Notes: generated by a model from the letters alone, not told the origin. A stretch of DNA of 29,459 nt from Clostridium cavendishii DSM 21758 (GCF_900141845.1 NZ_FQZB01000027.1:1-29459); one strand, 5' to 3'. Positions 1-8,252 are shown, counted from the stretch's first letter. Translations and numbers: made by a program.

Positions 1-810
1 GTAGAAGCCATAGACATTGAAAGTGGAGTAGACACAATAACTAAGCCAGATGGAAGTATAATAAATCAAAGTACAGCTTCATATGAAGTAGATAAAAATG
101 GAGTATATACTTTTGAGGCAAAAGATAAAAAAGGAAATGTAAGTAAAAGGGATGTAGTAATAAGTAATATAGATAATATTAAACCTAAGTTAAAAATTCA
201 AGCAGATACAAGTGGTGTATTAACAGGAAGCGTTAAGATAAATATAGAAGCAGAAGATGCTGAGAGTAAAATACAATCAATAAAACTTCCAGATGGAAAA
301 ATAATATTAGGAAGTAAGACAGTTTATGAAGTAAGTCAGAATGGGACATATTACTTTATGGCAAAAGATAATGCTGGTAATGAAATAATTGATTTTATAG
401 TAATTAATTATATACAATCAGGAATTGTAGTACCACTAGTAAATGTTGTTACGCCATCAATAAATGTTGAGACTACGCAACCAGAAATGAAAGTAAGAGC
501 AAGTGTAGCAGATTGTACAAATAAAAAAGTAACAATAAATGTAGAACATAAGAATGCAGAAATACTTATTACTAAAGCTTCTAAAAATGATGAAAAGAAG
601 GAGTATCAACAAAATACTAATAATAAAGATGTAGAAAAAAAGGTACTAAAAACCGAAGAGAAGGGCAAAGAAAAAAGTAAGGATACAAGATATTATATAG
701 ATATTTTATTTAATATAATTGTAATGATGATTGTAATGATAATTATATTGCTTATTATTTGGAGAAGGCAAAAGGCAAAGAATGAGGCATTAAAAACACT
801 TAAATTATAA
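1..810 (+). CDS. Cell-surface protein with Ig-like repeats and C-terminal membrane anchor (5' end missing)
   Basis: The frame is open from base 1, so the gene begins upstream of the window; the ATG at 358 is internal. The visible 269 residues hold about one and a half copies of an Ig-like repeat. Each copy has a PDG turn, a YEV..NG.Y strand and an AKD..GN strand, seen near residues 40-65 and 95-125. A Lys/Glu/Asn-rich linker (about 175-220) follows, then one hydrophobic helix (about 233-252) and a short Arg/Lys-rich tail. This is the layout of an exported protein held by a C-terminal transmembrane segment; no LPxTG is present. The Ig-like repeats suggest a stalk or adhesive surface protein, but the functional domain must lie upstream. 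It is followed directly by a strong terminator. Confidence 0.8.
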   Translation, partial: VEAIDIESGVDTITKPDGSIINQSTASYEVDKNGVYTFEAKDKKGNVSKRDVVISNIDNIKPKLKIQADTSGVLTGSVKINIEAEDAESKIQSIKLPDGKIILGSKTVYEVSQNGTYYFMAKDNAGNEIIDFIVINYIQSGIVVPLVNVVTPSINVETTQPEMKVRASVADCTNKKVTINVEHKNAEILITKASKNDEKKEYQQNTNNKDVEKKVLKTEEKGKEKSKDTRYYIDILFNIIVMMIVMIIILLIIWRRQKAKNEALKTLKL

Positions 811-834
811 TATAAGTATATATTTATTTTATAT

Positions 835-882
835 AAGAGTTAGGCTATTTTCAGTAGAGTGAATATAGCCTAACTCTTTTTT
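835..882 (+). terminator. Rho-independent terminator after the surface protein gene
   Basis: A perfect 14-bp stem (835-848 with 865-878) has a 16-base loop and is followed by a T-run reaching 882. The U-tract lies on the + strand only, so it ends the + gene rather than the convergent - gene. Confidence 0.85.
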
Positions 883-884
883 GA

Positions 885-1394
885 TTATTTTTTTAGAAGG
901 ACTTTTTCTATTTCAGCTACATATAGAGTGTGATAATCTTTATTAGGATACCATTTTTCATTTGACTCATTATCTATAAAGCATTCTTCTTTAAATTCTT
1001 GAGCATACAATTTTTTGCAAACAAGTACAAGCTTTCCTTCTTGGAAGTAAGGTATGTTGTCTATTTCAGTAACGTTTAAGCTAGTACTCGCAATTTTGTC
1101 TTCATCTCTTCCGGATACTTTTCCAAGATAGCCAAGATCTTTCTTAAAACTATCATCAAAAAATGTTAAAGAGAATTTATTAGATGAATCTATAAATTCC
1201 TTTGTGTAACGTTGAGGTCTTATAACTATATAAGCTACATTTTTGCCCCACATAACGCCTAAGCCTCCCCAAGAAGCAGTCATAGTATTTACTTTATCTT
1301 CTTTTTTTGCTGTTATAAGCATCCAGTCCTTGCCTATAAGTTTAAACGGATTTTCATTAAGTTCTTCGGGTTTTATTTCTAAGAATTCACTCAT
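885..1394 (-). CDS. Flavin reductase-like FMN-binding split-barrel protein
   Basis: This 169-residue protein has the size and layout of the flavin_reductase/DIM6-NtaB family. These are small FMN-binding split-barrel proteins that act as NAD(P)H:flavin oxidoreductases or simple flavoproteins. The segment NTMTASWGGLGVMWGK (about residues 36-51) matches the family's phosphate/flavin-binding region, and it is followed by the usual 'I.R.QRYT..FI..S..FSLTFF' block. The start is supported by AAGGAG about 9 bases upstream. The gene is monocistronic, convergent with the preceding surface gene and divergent from the response regulator. An extended -10 box lies just upstream. The substrate or electron partner cannot be told from sequence; a role in redox or oxygen defence is only inference. 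Confidence 0.85.
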   Translation of the reverse strand: MSEFLEIKPEELNENPFKLIGKDWMLITAKKEDKVNTMTASWGGLGVMWGKNVAYIVIRPQRYTKEFIDSSNKFSLTFFDDSFKKDLGYLGKVSGRDEDKIASTSLNVTEIDNIPYFQEGKLVLVCKKLYAQEFKEECFIDNESNEKWYPNKDYHTLYVAEIEKVLLKK

Positions 1395-1432
1395 TTTAAC
1401 AACTCCTTATCTTTATAAAATTCTCTTATTTT

Positions 1433-1441
1433 ATTATAGCA
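1433..1441 (-). promoter_or_regulatory. Extended -10 promoter of the flavin reductase gene
   Basis: On the minus strand this reads TGCTATAAT, an extended -10 (TGn plus a consensus hexamer), about 40 bases before the start codon. No good -35 is visible, as is usual for extended -10 promoters. Confidence 0.5.
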
Positions 1442-1504
1442 ATAACAACAAGAATATAACATAAATTTTCCTTTAAGTTTAAGAATAACATTAAATGAAA
1501 TTTG

Positions 1505-1535
1505 TTACAACTTGGAAACAAGTGTAAGTTATAAT
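1505..1535 (+). promoter_or_regulatory. Promoter with putative response-regulator direct repeats
   Basis: ACAACT (1507-1512) and ACAAGT (1518-1523) start 11 bases apart inside TTACAACTTGGAAACAA. A consensus -10 TATAAT lies at 1530-1535. The first repeat sits exactly 17 bases upstream of the -10, where a -35 would be. Tandem half-sites on an 11-bp pitch are typical of OmpR/PhoB-family binding sites. The same block recurs at 3760-3778. Confidence 0.5.
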
Positions 1536-1568
1536 TATTAATAAATACAATTATAAGGGTGAAGGTTT

Positions 1569-2279
1569 ATGGATAGGATTTCAAGTAAAAAAATATTAAT
1601 AGTAGAGGATGAAGCACCTATTGCTGATTTAATAGGATATTCATTGAGAAAAGAAGGTTTTGTAACTAAATGGACAAATAAAGGACAAGATGTTTTGAAT
1701 TCCTTAAATAGTTTCAAACCTGATTTGATTATTTTAGACTTAATGCTCCCAGATATAAGTGGTTTTGATGTTTGTAGGGAAATCAATAAAACCTATAGTA
1801 TACCTATAATAATTTTAACAGCAAGGGCAGATATTACTGACAAAATATTAGGTTTAGAGCTTGGGGCTGATGATTATATAACAAAACCTTTTGATATGAG
1901 AGAAGTAATTATAAGAATAAGATCAATATTTAGGAGAATAGATGTAGTTATCAAAAATACAGAAAATAAAAATTTCAAGAGTATATGGATTAATGATGAT
2001 ATAGAACTTATTCAAGATGAACATAGAGTCAAAAACTGCAATAAGAATATTGAATTAACACCCAAAGAATATGATTTGCTTCTTTTATTAGCACAAAATA
2101 GGGGAAGAGTTTTTTCAAGAAATGAACTTTTGGATAAAGTTTGGGGGTTCGAATATGTTGGGGATACGAGAACTGTTGATATTCATGTTCAAAGACTTAG
2201 AAAAAAACTTTGTGGAGGTAAATCGATAAATATTATAGAAACTGTATTTGGGATAGGGTATAAGCTTATTAAAAATTAG
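1569..2279 (+). CDS. OmpR/PhoB-family response regulator
   Basis: This 236-residue protein has a receiver domain (about 7-120) with the acidic pair E13/D14, phospho-acceptor D57 in 'LIILDLMLPD', T84 and K106 in 'DDYITKPFD'. A C-terminal winged helix (about 137-234) carries the ELTPKEYDLL and TRTVDIHVQRLRKKL segments of the OmpR class. It should bind DNA as a dimer on direct repeats when phosphorylated by the kinase encoded 14 bases downstream. An AAGGGTGAAGG ribosome site precedes the ATG. Direct repeats of the right spacing lie in its own promoter and in front of the NAGPA gene after the kinase, so autoregulation is likely. The signal is unknown, and subfamily (PhoP-like, VanR-like) is not assigned. 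Confidence 0.93.
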   Translation: MDRISSKKILIVEDEAPIADLIGYSLRKEGFVTKWTNKGQDVLNSLNSFKPDLIILDLMLPDISGFDVCREINKTYSIPIIILTARADITDKILGLELGADDYITKPFDMREVIIRIRSIFRRIDVVIKNTENKNFKSIWINDDIELIQDEHRVKNCNKNIELTPKEYDLLLLLAQNRGRVFSRNELLDKVWGFEYVGDTRTVDIHVQRLRKKLCGGKSINIIETVFGIGYKLIKN

Positions 2280-2293
2280 AGAGGAGAATAAGG

Positions 2294-3757
2294 TTGAGGT
2301 TGAGTATAAGGCATAAAATAGTTGGGGGGTTTTTTATATTATTAGGTTTGTTTTTAGTTGGGTTAACTTATTTTATTAATTTAAAGGTAAATAAAAATAA
2401 TGAGCTTGTTATAAAGAAAGAAGTAGTAGATATAAAGAAACACTCAGATATTTATTTAAGGCAAATATACTTAAGGAATAATTCTAACAAGGATGATTTT
2501 ATTAAGAATAATAGTAATGAAATAATAGAGGAGCTCAGTTATAAAATAGGTAATAGGGTAATGTTATACTCAAAAGAAGGAATGTTAATGAATGATTCAT
2601 CAAAGCTTGAGTCAGCTAAAGTTTTAGATGAAGATGACTTAGATAAGGCTAAAAATGATAGCGTAGCATATTCTATTGATTATGAAAGTTCTAAGGCTTT
2701 AGTTAGTCTATCTTATCCAATTAAAATAGATAGTAAAACTTGTGGAATTATTAGATATATTATAGATTATTCAGATTTATACAATTCATCAAATGATTTA
2801 ATAAGTATTATAAAGATATTTTCAGCAATATTATTTTTAATTATATTAGCTTTATCATTTTTATTAGCAAGATACATAACAGTACCAATAGAAAAATTAA
2901 CTGTCTTAACAAAGAATATAGCTAACGGACAATTTAAGATAGATAAAATAATTAATTCAAAAGATGAGGTTGGGGATTTGTTTGATAACTTTTGTTATAT
3001 GACTGAGAAGATTGAGGGGCAGATGAAGCAGATAAAAAGTGATAATAAAGCTATTAAGGAACTTGAAAATCATAGAAAAAAGTTTTTTGATAATGTAACT
3101 CATGAACTAAAAACACCCCTAACAACTATTTTAGGATATGCTGAGGTTATTAAAGAAAATGGCTTTAAAGAGGATGAAGAATTTTTTTATAAAGGCATTA
3201 ATCATATAATTTATGAAAGTAAGAGACTCAGAAGCATGGTAATTACCTTGATAGAAAAATCTAAGCTTCAAGATGAAAATATAGAAGAAAGTTTTGAGGT
3301 TATAAATATATCATATTTACTTGATGTTACTTGTGAAGATATGAAAGTAAAAGCTAGAAAATACAATATAGCAATAAATAAAAACATAGAGGGGAACAGA
3401 TATGTTAAAGGAAGTAAAGATAAATTAAAACAGGTTTTTATAAATATAATTGATAATTCAATAAAATATGGTGTGGAAAATTCTAAGATAGAAGTTAGGT
3501 TATTTAGGATAGAAGAGTGGATAGAAATTATAATAGAGGATGAAGGAAAAGGTATAGATGAGGAAAATTTAAAAAATCTTTTTAACCCAAATTATAAAAT
3601 TAGTAATTTCAACTCGTCAGAGCTAGGGAGCAGAGGCCTTGGACTAGTAATATCTAAAGATATATTAAACAAGCACAAGGGAAGCCTTTCTATACAAAGT
3701 AAACTAAAATACGGTACTAAAGTAAGTATAAAACTCATAGAAGAAAAAAATATATAA
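2294..3757 (+). CDS. Sensor histidine kinase, membrane-bound
   Basis: A 487-residue partner of the upstream response regulator. Two transmembrane helices (about 9-29 and 173-194) flank an extracytoplasmic sensor region of some 140 residues. Then come a HAMP segment (about 193-245), a HisKA domain with H270 in 'DNVTHELKTPLT', and a HATPase_c domain with N-box N384/N388, G1 box DEGKG (416-420) and G2 box around GSRGLGL (445-451). All catalytic features are present. The start is TTG, supported by GAGGAG seven bases upstream; no better ATG exists nearby. It is co-transcribed with the regulator. The sensor domain matches no motif I know, so the stimulus is not inferred beyond an envelope or extracellular signal. 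Confidence 0.93.
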   Translation: MRLSIRHKIVGGFFILLGLFLVGLTYFINLKVNKNNELVIKKEVVDIKKHSDIYLRQIYLRNNSNKDDFIKNNSNEIIEELSYKIGNRVMLYSKEGMLMNDSSKLESAKVLDEDDLDKAKNDSVAYSIDYESSKALVSLSYPIKIDSKTCGIIRYIIDYSDLYNSSNDLISIIKIFSAILFLIILALSFLLARYITVPIEKLTVLTKNIANGQFKIDKIINSKDEVGDLFDNFCYMTEKIEGQMKQIKSDNKAIKELENHRKKFFDNVTHELKTPLTTILGYAEVIKENGFKEDEEFFYKGINHIIYESKRLRSMVITLIEKSKLQDENIEESFEVINISYLLDVTCEDMKVKARKYNIAINKNIEGNRYVKGSKDKLKQVFINIIDNSIKYGVENSKIEVRLFRIEEWIEIIIEDEGKGIDEENLKNLFNPNYKISNFNSSELGSRGLGLVISKDILNKHKGSLSIQSKLKYGTKVSIKLIEEKNI

Positions 3758-3759
3758 AT

Positions 3760-3799
3760 TTACAACTTAGAAACAACTATGTTAAAGATAGATACAATT
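3760..3799 (+). promoter_or_regulatory. Promoter region with response-regulator direct repeats, before NAGPA gene
   Basis: TTACAACTTAGAAACAA (3760-3776) differs by one base from the block at 1505-1521 in the regulator's own promoter. It again gives two ACAACT half-sites 11 bases apart (3762-3767 and 3773-3778). A TACAAT -10-like box follows at 3793-3798. The gap from repeats to -10 differs from the first site, so which hexamer is the true -10 is uncertain. Confidence 0.5.
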
Positions 3800-3855
3800 G
3801 AATTTTAAAATTAAAATAAGAGCTCTAGGAAAAATAATGTTTTGGAGGTATTGGT

Positions 3856-4665
3856 ATGAAGACTCACTATAAAATTTCAAGATCAATTATTACGGCAATG
3901 ATTGTTTTAGTACTAGCTTTAGTATTTAGTGAATGTGGTTTTAAAAAGAAAACAGTTTTATTAGAAGGGGGAGAAGTTGAAGTAAGTGATGTGAAGAAAC
4001 AGTCTAAACAAGAGGGAGACATAAAAAAAATTGAGGTAAAAAACAAAAGATTTACAGGAAACATATTAGAAATAAAAGATCCTAAATCGTTGAAAATTGG
4101 ATATGCACAAAAGGGTGATACTGTAAAAAATCTGGCAGCTTTATGTGGAGCAGATGTGGCTATTAATGGAGGGGTATTTAAGGAAGAAGGTGGAGTAGTA
4201 ACTCCATTTGGAAGTCTAATAGTTAAGGGAAGTATTGAGAATGAAGATGATACTAAAAGGGGAGTTGCAGCTATTAACGAAAATGGAGAATTAATAGTTG
4301 GAAACTATAGTACAGGAGATTTAAAAAAATTAAAGGCAGTAAATGCAGTTTCAGGTAATATAGTGCTAGTATCTAATGGTGTTGGGCAGATAAATAATGT
4401 AGAAGATAATGCTGTTAATTCTAGAACTGCTATAGGTCAGAAAAGTGATGGAAGTATTATGTTGCTTGTAATTGATGGTGGGCAACAAACAACTGTTGGG
4501 GCAAGTTTAAAAGATGTTCAAGATACAATGTTAGAACATGGTGTAAAAAATGCAATAAACCTGGATGGTGGAGCTTCATCAACTATGTATTACAAGGGTG
4601 AAATAATCAATAAACCTAGCAATGGAGAGAGAAAAATTTCAAATATTATCTATGTGAAACAATAA
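3856..4665 (+). CDS. Phosphodiester glycosidase (NAGPA) family exported protein
   Basis: The 269-residue protein starts with a signal-anchor-like hydrophobic stretch (about 10-27). The cysteine at 27 is not in a proper lipobox, so a lipoprotein is unlikely. The remainder matches the NAGPA (phosphodiester glycosidase) fold: AINGGVF (102-108), SRTAIG (189-194), the DGG at 207-209 and NLDGGASSTM (235-244). The family includes the mammalian uncovering enzyme and bacterial EpsJ-like or sporulation-related proteins that act on sugar phosphodiesters of exopolysaccharides or wall polymers. GGAGG eight bases upstream supports the start. It lies behind its own copy of the putative response-regulator site, so it is probably a direct target of the preceding two-component system. 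The substrate is unknown. Confidence 0.85.
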   Translation: MKTHYKISRSIITAMIVLVLALVFSECGFKKKTVLLEGGEVEVSDVKKQSKQEGDIKKIEVKNKRFTGNILEIKDPKSLKIGYAQKGDTVKNLAALCGADVAINGGVFKEEGGVVTPFGSLIVKGSIENEDDTKRGVAAINENGELIVGNYSTGDLKKLKAVNAVSGNIVLVSNGVGQINNVEDNAVNSRTAIGQKSDGSIMLLVIDGGQQTTVGASLKDVQDTMLEHGVKNAINLDGGASSTMYYKGEIINKPSNGERKISNIIYVKQ

Positions 4666-4675
4666 TATTTATAAC

Positions 4676-4723
4676 ATAAAACAAACCATTATGTTATCTA
4701 GATAACATAATGGTTTGTTTTAT
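4676..4723. terminator. Bidirectional terminator, 48-base perfect palindrome
   Basis: A perfectly self-complementary 48-base stretch centred on CTAG (4698-4701) lies between convergent genes ending at 4665 (+) and 4728 (-). It has A-rich and T-rich ends on both strands, so it can terminate both ways. Confidence 0.85.
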
Positions 4724-4727
4724 ACAA

Positions 4728-5612
4728 TTACTTGAAAGTTTTTACTATTGAATTATTTTTAATTAAATAAAGTTCGCTTGATTCAGAGTTAGGATTTGAA
4801 CATCTATAAACATTTTTACTTGTTTTTCCCACATAATAAAACGAAGTTAAGCCACTGTTTTTTGTAATCGTTGGATTATTAAAACCAAAGTAAAATATAT
4901 CTTCATTTATATTATAGCGATTAATTGTATTAGGTTTAAGATCTTCTGCGTATAGCATACTTCCAGCCTTCATCTCTTTATTAGCAAAAACACCATCTTC
5001 TTTTAAAATTAATTCTTTAGCAGCATCTAAAGCAGGGTCATTAATTTTGCTTAATAGAGGCTTAGTAGTAATGTTTGAATTAGTTTCTTCAAGTTTTACA
5101 TCAGAAGATACATTATGATTGTTATTTATATTTAAATTCATAGTAGATTTTATTTCTTGTATTTTGTTAGAAGCTTCTTTAAACTTCTTTTTAGCAATCA
5201 AATTATTTATTTCATCTATTTTAGAATCTAATTCATTTATCTTTGAATAGTCCCAACTTTCTTTATTTACTTTTTTTATTTCATCTATGGTTACATTTAG
5301 ATTATAAGTATTATCGCTTGCTATAACATCTTCTAATCTATTAATTCTATTTTTAAGATCTTCAATCTTAGATATATCACCATCATTAATACATTGTTCA
5401 CCTTCACTAATTAAAGACCTATACATAGCTTCATTTTTACCCAGTATATAATTTTCGGAATTTTTAGTATGGTCAGTTAAATAAGTCTGAAAATCTGTAA
5501 TCATTTTTGGCCTAGTTTTAGTAGTAAAAACTTTATAAGCTCCTACACCACCAACACCAATAAAAATAATAGATATTATTATTAAAAATATAATTTGTTT
5601 CTTTTTGAACAT
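4728..5612 (-). CDS. Membrane-anchored extracytoplasmic protein of unknown function
   Basis: I do not recognise a family. The 294-residue protein has a Lys-rich N-terminus, one hydrophobic helix with a Gly-rich end (about 6-27), and then a long extracytoplasmic part. Residues about 60-160 are rich in Glu/Lys/Asn/Ile in heptad-like patterns, likely helical or coiled coil. A Ser/Asn/Thr linker (about 165-190) leads to a compact C-terminal region (about 190-294) rich in Tyr, Phe and Asn. GGAGGG supports the start. It is convergent with the NAGPA gene and separated from the upstream sortase block by a terminator at 5764-5809, so it is its own transcription unit. Position suggests an envelope role; nothing more can be said. 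Confidence 0.75.
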   Translation of the reverse strand: MFKKKQIIFLIIISIIFIGVGGVGAYKVFTTKTRPKMITDFQTYLTDHTKNSENYILGKNEAMYRSLISEGEQCINDGDISKIEDLKNRINRLEDVIASDNTYNLNVTIDEIKKVNKESWDYSKINELDSKIDEINNLIAKKKFKEASNKIQEIKSTMNLNINNNHNVSSDVKLEETNSNITTKPLLSKINDPALDAAKELILKEDGVFANKEMKAGSMLYAEDLKPNTINRYNINEDIFYFGFNNPTITKNSGLTSFYYVGKTSKNVYRCSNPNSESSELYLIKNNSIVKTFK

Positions 5613-5763
5613 AACTTTCCCTCCACATATTTTTATTACCCTATTATAATCTTCGTAAATAGAATCAAAAAGTGTACCATTTTAAAAGAGATTTTTAAAA
5701 ACATTAAGTTTTTAATAACTATTATTTAAATAGTATAGGATTTAAAATTAGATTTCATACTAA

Positions 5764-5809
5764 ATAGAAATAAAAAGGTTTAAAGCATTTTAAACCTTTT
5801 TATTTCTAT
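5764..5809 (-). terminator. Terminator of the sortase block
   Basis: A 21-bp perfect stem (5764-5784 with 5789-5809) has a 4-base loop. It starts directly after the stop codon of the membrane protein gene transcribed on the minus strand, and the arm contains A/T runs. It separates 5811-6695 from 4728-5612. Confidence 0.8.
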
Positions 5810-5810
5810 A

Positions 5811-6695
5811 TTAAGTTTCTTTTATATTTAATCTTTTTTTCATACTGATGTTGAAATAAACAAAAAGCATTAAAATACCTAAAGTTATCATTATGAGCCC
5901 TGAAGAGATAGAAAAATAAAAATACCCACTTAAAAAGTCTTTAAGAGCTTCTTTTATATAAGATATATCTATAGCAAGCCTGTAAGGAACTTTGAATAAA
6001 AATCCTAATATTCCAGGCAATAAGATTAATGCACCAGAAGAGATTAAACTACTGCCTATCCAAAATAAATCTCTCCAAGGAGCTCTTCTATTAAGTGTGA
6101 CGATTATACCTATTAGAAATATTGACATTAATAAAAACCAATGAACAGAATTATATATAATATTTAAAATATCTCTAAATTTAATAAATTGATTAATTTT
6201 TTTTACTTGATTTATGTTAAATATATTTACATGGTTATTTAAGATGTTAGTTGTATCCGTAGATACAGTTTTTACTTGGGTTTGAATATTGTTATTAATT
6301 TCTATGTTATTAGCTTTAGCATAATTTAAAATATTATTTGATAAGTTTTTTTCAAATTCAGTTAAATCTATGCCATTATTAGTAGTATCTTTTTTTAGAA
6401 CCATAAAATTTATAGCATTTTTTATATTATTAGTAGTTTCGGTTTTTATTAATTGTTCAGAGATTGAATCTTTAAATACACTTTCTGGAATTGCCGATAA
6501 AGCGCTAAGAGTTTTGAAATTAGTATTTATATTTTCATTTAAATATTTATAGTAATTATTTTTTTCTAATGTAGAGACATAAAAGTTTTCGTTAAGCAAC
6601 CTGAACCTAATAAATATACTAAATTGCAATATTACTAAGGAAAACATTAATAAAAAACTTATAATAAATAAAAAGATTTTTTTGAATTTTTTCAT
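5811..6695 (-). CDS. Polytopic membrane protein of unknown function, sortase-linked
   Basis: The 294 residues contain an N-terminal hydrophobic helix (about 7-30), an Asn/Thr-rich extracytoplasmic region of about 150 residues, and three further hydrophobic helices (about 185-203, 212-236 and 258-282) before a short basic tail. I know no matching family. Its ATG lies 4 bases after the stop codon of the sortase gene, and its AAGGAGGG ribosome site is formed by the last sortase codons, so the two are translationally coupled. A role in sortase function, substrate export or envelope assembly is inferred from context only. A terminator follows immediately. Confidence 0.75.
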   Translation of the reverse strand: MKKFKKIFLFIISFLLMFSLVILQFSIFIRFRLLNENFYVSTLEKNNYYKYLNENINTNFKTLSALSAIPESVFKDSISEQLIKTETTNNIKNAINFMVLKKDTTNNGIDLTEFEKNLSNNILNYAKANNIEINNNIQTQVKTVSTDTTNILNNHVNIFNINQVKKINQFIKFRDILNIIYNSVHWFLLMSIFLIGIIVTLNRRAPWRDLFWIGSSLISSGALILLPGILGFLFKVPYRLAIDISYIKEALKDFLSGYFYFSISSGLIMITLGILMLFVYFNISMKKRLNIKET

Positions 6696-6699
6696 TTAA

Positions 6700-7347
6700 T
6701 TATTGCCCTCCTTTTTCAGCAGGTATAGCAATTACTACATATCTTTGAGGGGTATATCCAATTGTATTAAATGGATAACAGGTATACAGAGTAAGTTTTT
6801 CAGTTTGGGAAGGAACAACTATTGAAGTATCTTTAGCATCAACAATTTTTATATCAACAACTTTATAAATATAATCACCATCATAATTTGTATTAAAAAT
6901 TATTTTATCATCCTTTTTTACTTTCCCTAAATTTTTAAATACAGTTTCTCTATGTCCTGCAAGAACTATATTTCCACCTTCACCTGGATATTTAGATCCA
7001 TCATAATGACCGATACCGTTTAATAAATCTTTCTGACTATCACCATGTATAATAGGGTAATTTATATTGGCATTTTGAATTATTAAATTGCCAAATTGCT
7101 CTCCTAAACTTGGATATTTATATTTTTGTTTGTTCTCTTCTTTATTTAAATTTGATTTAGTAGTAGGTTTATATTCTTCTTGTAAAAATAACCTTGAGAT
7201 AAAGAAAGCTTGATTAATATAATTCCAACTAGCTATGTAGATCAATGATACACCACATAAAAAAAGGAGAATAGGAATTCCTAAAAGAATTCCTATTTTC
7301 TTTTTTTTCGTAGAGATACTATTTGATGATTTTTTTTTATTTTTCAT
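6700..7347 (-). CDS. Class D sortase
   Basis: Membrane-anchored transpeptidase that would cleave a sorting motif and join the protein to the wall or another acceptor. From the chosen start it has 215 residues: a Lys-rich N-terminus, one transmembrane helix (about 18-39), and a sortase beta barrel. The catalytic triad is visible as H132 in 'LAGHRETVF', C190 in 'TLYTCYPF' and R202 in 'TPQRYVV'. The TLYTC form and size fit class D. A GTG start at 7359 is possible, but GGAGG lies within that extension and five bases before the ATG at 7347, so 7347 is preferred. The gene follows a secreted protein with a sorting-signal-like tail, and precedes a coupled membrane protein. Confidence 0.9.
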   Translation of the reverse strand: MKNKKKSSNSISTKKKKIGILLGIPILLFLCGVSLIYIASWNYINQAFFISRLFLQEEYKPTTKSNLNKEENKQKYKYPSLGEQFGNLIIQNANINYPIIHGDSQKDLLNGIGHYDGSKYPGEGGNIVLAGHRETVFKNLGKVKKDDKIIFNTNYDGDYIYKVVDIKIVDAKDTSIVVPSQTEKLTLYTCYPFNTIGYTPQRYVVIAIPAEKGGQ

Positions 7348-7368
7348 ATATACCTCCACAACAATTTT

Positions 7369-7397
7369 TATATATTAATTAACTATTGTATAATCAA
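7369..7397 (-). promoter_or_regulatory. Possible internal promoter for the sortase gene
   Basis: On the minus strand TTGATT (7392-7397) and TATATA (7369-7374) are 17 bases apart in the short gap before the sortase. In such AT-rich DNA a chance match is possible. Confidence 0.3.
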
Positions 7398-7402
7398 GAA
7401 TT

Positions 7403-7924
7403 TTATAAAGATTTCTTTATTACAAATAAAGAACTTGAGGCAATACCTAACATAACACTACCTAATATGAACAAGTAACTATTATTACCTGTTTTTTTCA
7501 TTATAGCTTCATTTGAAGATATATTTAGTACTTCATTACCATTAGCATCAACTAATTTAATATTATAATCTCCGTTGGCTGTTTGTGTTATACTAGCAGT
7601 TAGACCAACAGCTTTTGCAGCTGATTGTATCGCAGCTAATGCTTCTTGTTTTCCGGTATCGCTTAATTTAGATAAATCTGTTGTATTTTCTCTAGTTGTA
7701 ATTTCTTTTACTTTATCAATTTGAGTTGAGACAGCGCTTGCTTGATCAGCTGTTAAAGTAATTGTTTTCAAATAATTCTCAGCTTTTGTTATATATATTG
7801 ATGGAATACTGGAATTTCTTAAAGCGGTTAATACGTCATCATTTGGTGCTGCAAATGCGACTTGAGAAAGTCCTGCTACTAAACCTAAAGTTAAAATAAG
7901 AGATGTTATTTTATTTTTTTTCAT
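7403..7924 (-). CDS. Secreted protein with degenerate sorting signal, probable sortase D substrate
   Basis: The 173-residue protein has a clear signal peptide (cleavage likely after 'QVAFA', about residue 25). A helical Ala/Thr/Asp-rich domain (about 26-105) and a small beta-rich domain (about 108-137) follow. The C-terminus has the layout of a cell-wall sorting signal: MKKTGNN, a hydrophobic helix and a final KKSL. The motif reads MKKTG rather than LPxTG, with lysine where proline is expected. It resembles the small acidic proteins that sit beside srtD in Bacillus and Clostridium, but I cannot confirm the family. AGGAGG seven bases upstream supports the start. Being directly upstream of the sortase makes it the likely substrate; alternatively it is simply membrane-anchored. 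Confidence 0.75.
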   Translation of the reverse strand: MKKNKITSLILTLGLVAGLSQVAFAAPNDDVLTALRNSSIPSIYITKAENYLKTITLTADQASAVSTQIDKVKEITTRENTTDLSKLSDTGKQEALAAIQSAAKAVGLTASITQTANGDYNIKLVDANGNEVLNISSNEAIMKKTGNNSYLFILGSVMLGIASSSLFVIKKSL

Positions 7925-8252
7925 TTTTCTTCCTCCTCTTATAGTTCATTTAGTATGTTATAGTTTTAAGATAATAAATCAATTTAAAAATCCTTGAATG
8001 GATTTATTACTTATAGTTTTGAACTTTCTTTAGTTTTATATTCTACTCAAAATTTATATAAAAAAGCTTATTTTAACCAATAATAAAGATAATTATTAAC
8101 AAATGTTACTGTAATAATACATTTAATTTAATAAAAGTTTAGGTGTATTGAGGTATTATAGAATTAGTTTCTTGCTTGGAAATAGATTGAAATGCTGGTG
8201 ATTAATAATTATATGTATAATTAATTTTATAAAAAAGCAATAATTTTCTATA
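7925..8252. other. AT-rich intergenic region, no gene seen
   Basis: This gap of 328 bases lies between two minus-strand genes. No open frame with a ribosome site and no convincing hairpin terminator was found. The promoter for the secreted protein gene must lie here, but no hexamer pair with good spacing stands out. Confidence 0.5.

Noticed and set aside
3856..3945. Lipoprotein signal on the NAGPA protein
   Set aside because: The residues before Cys27 are Phe-Ser-Glu, which does not make a lipobox.
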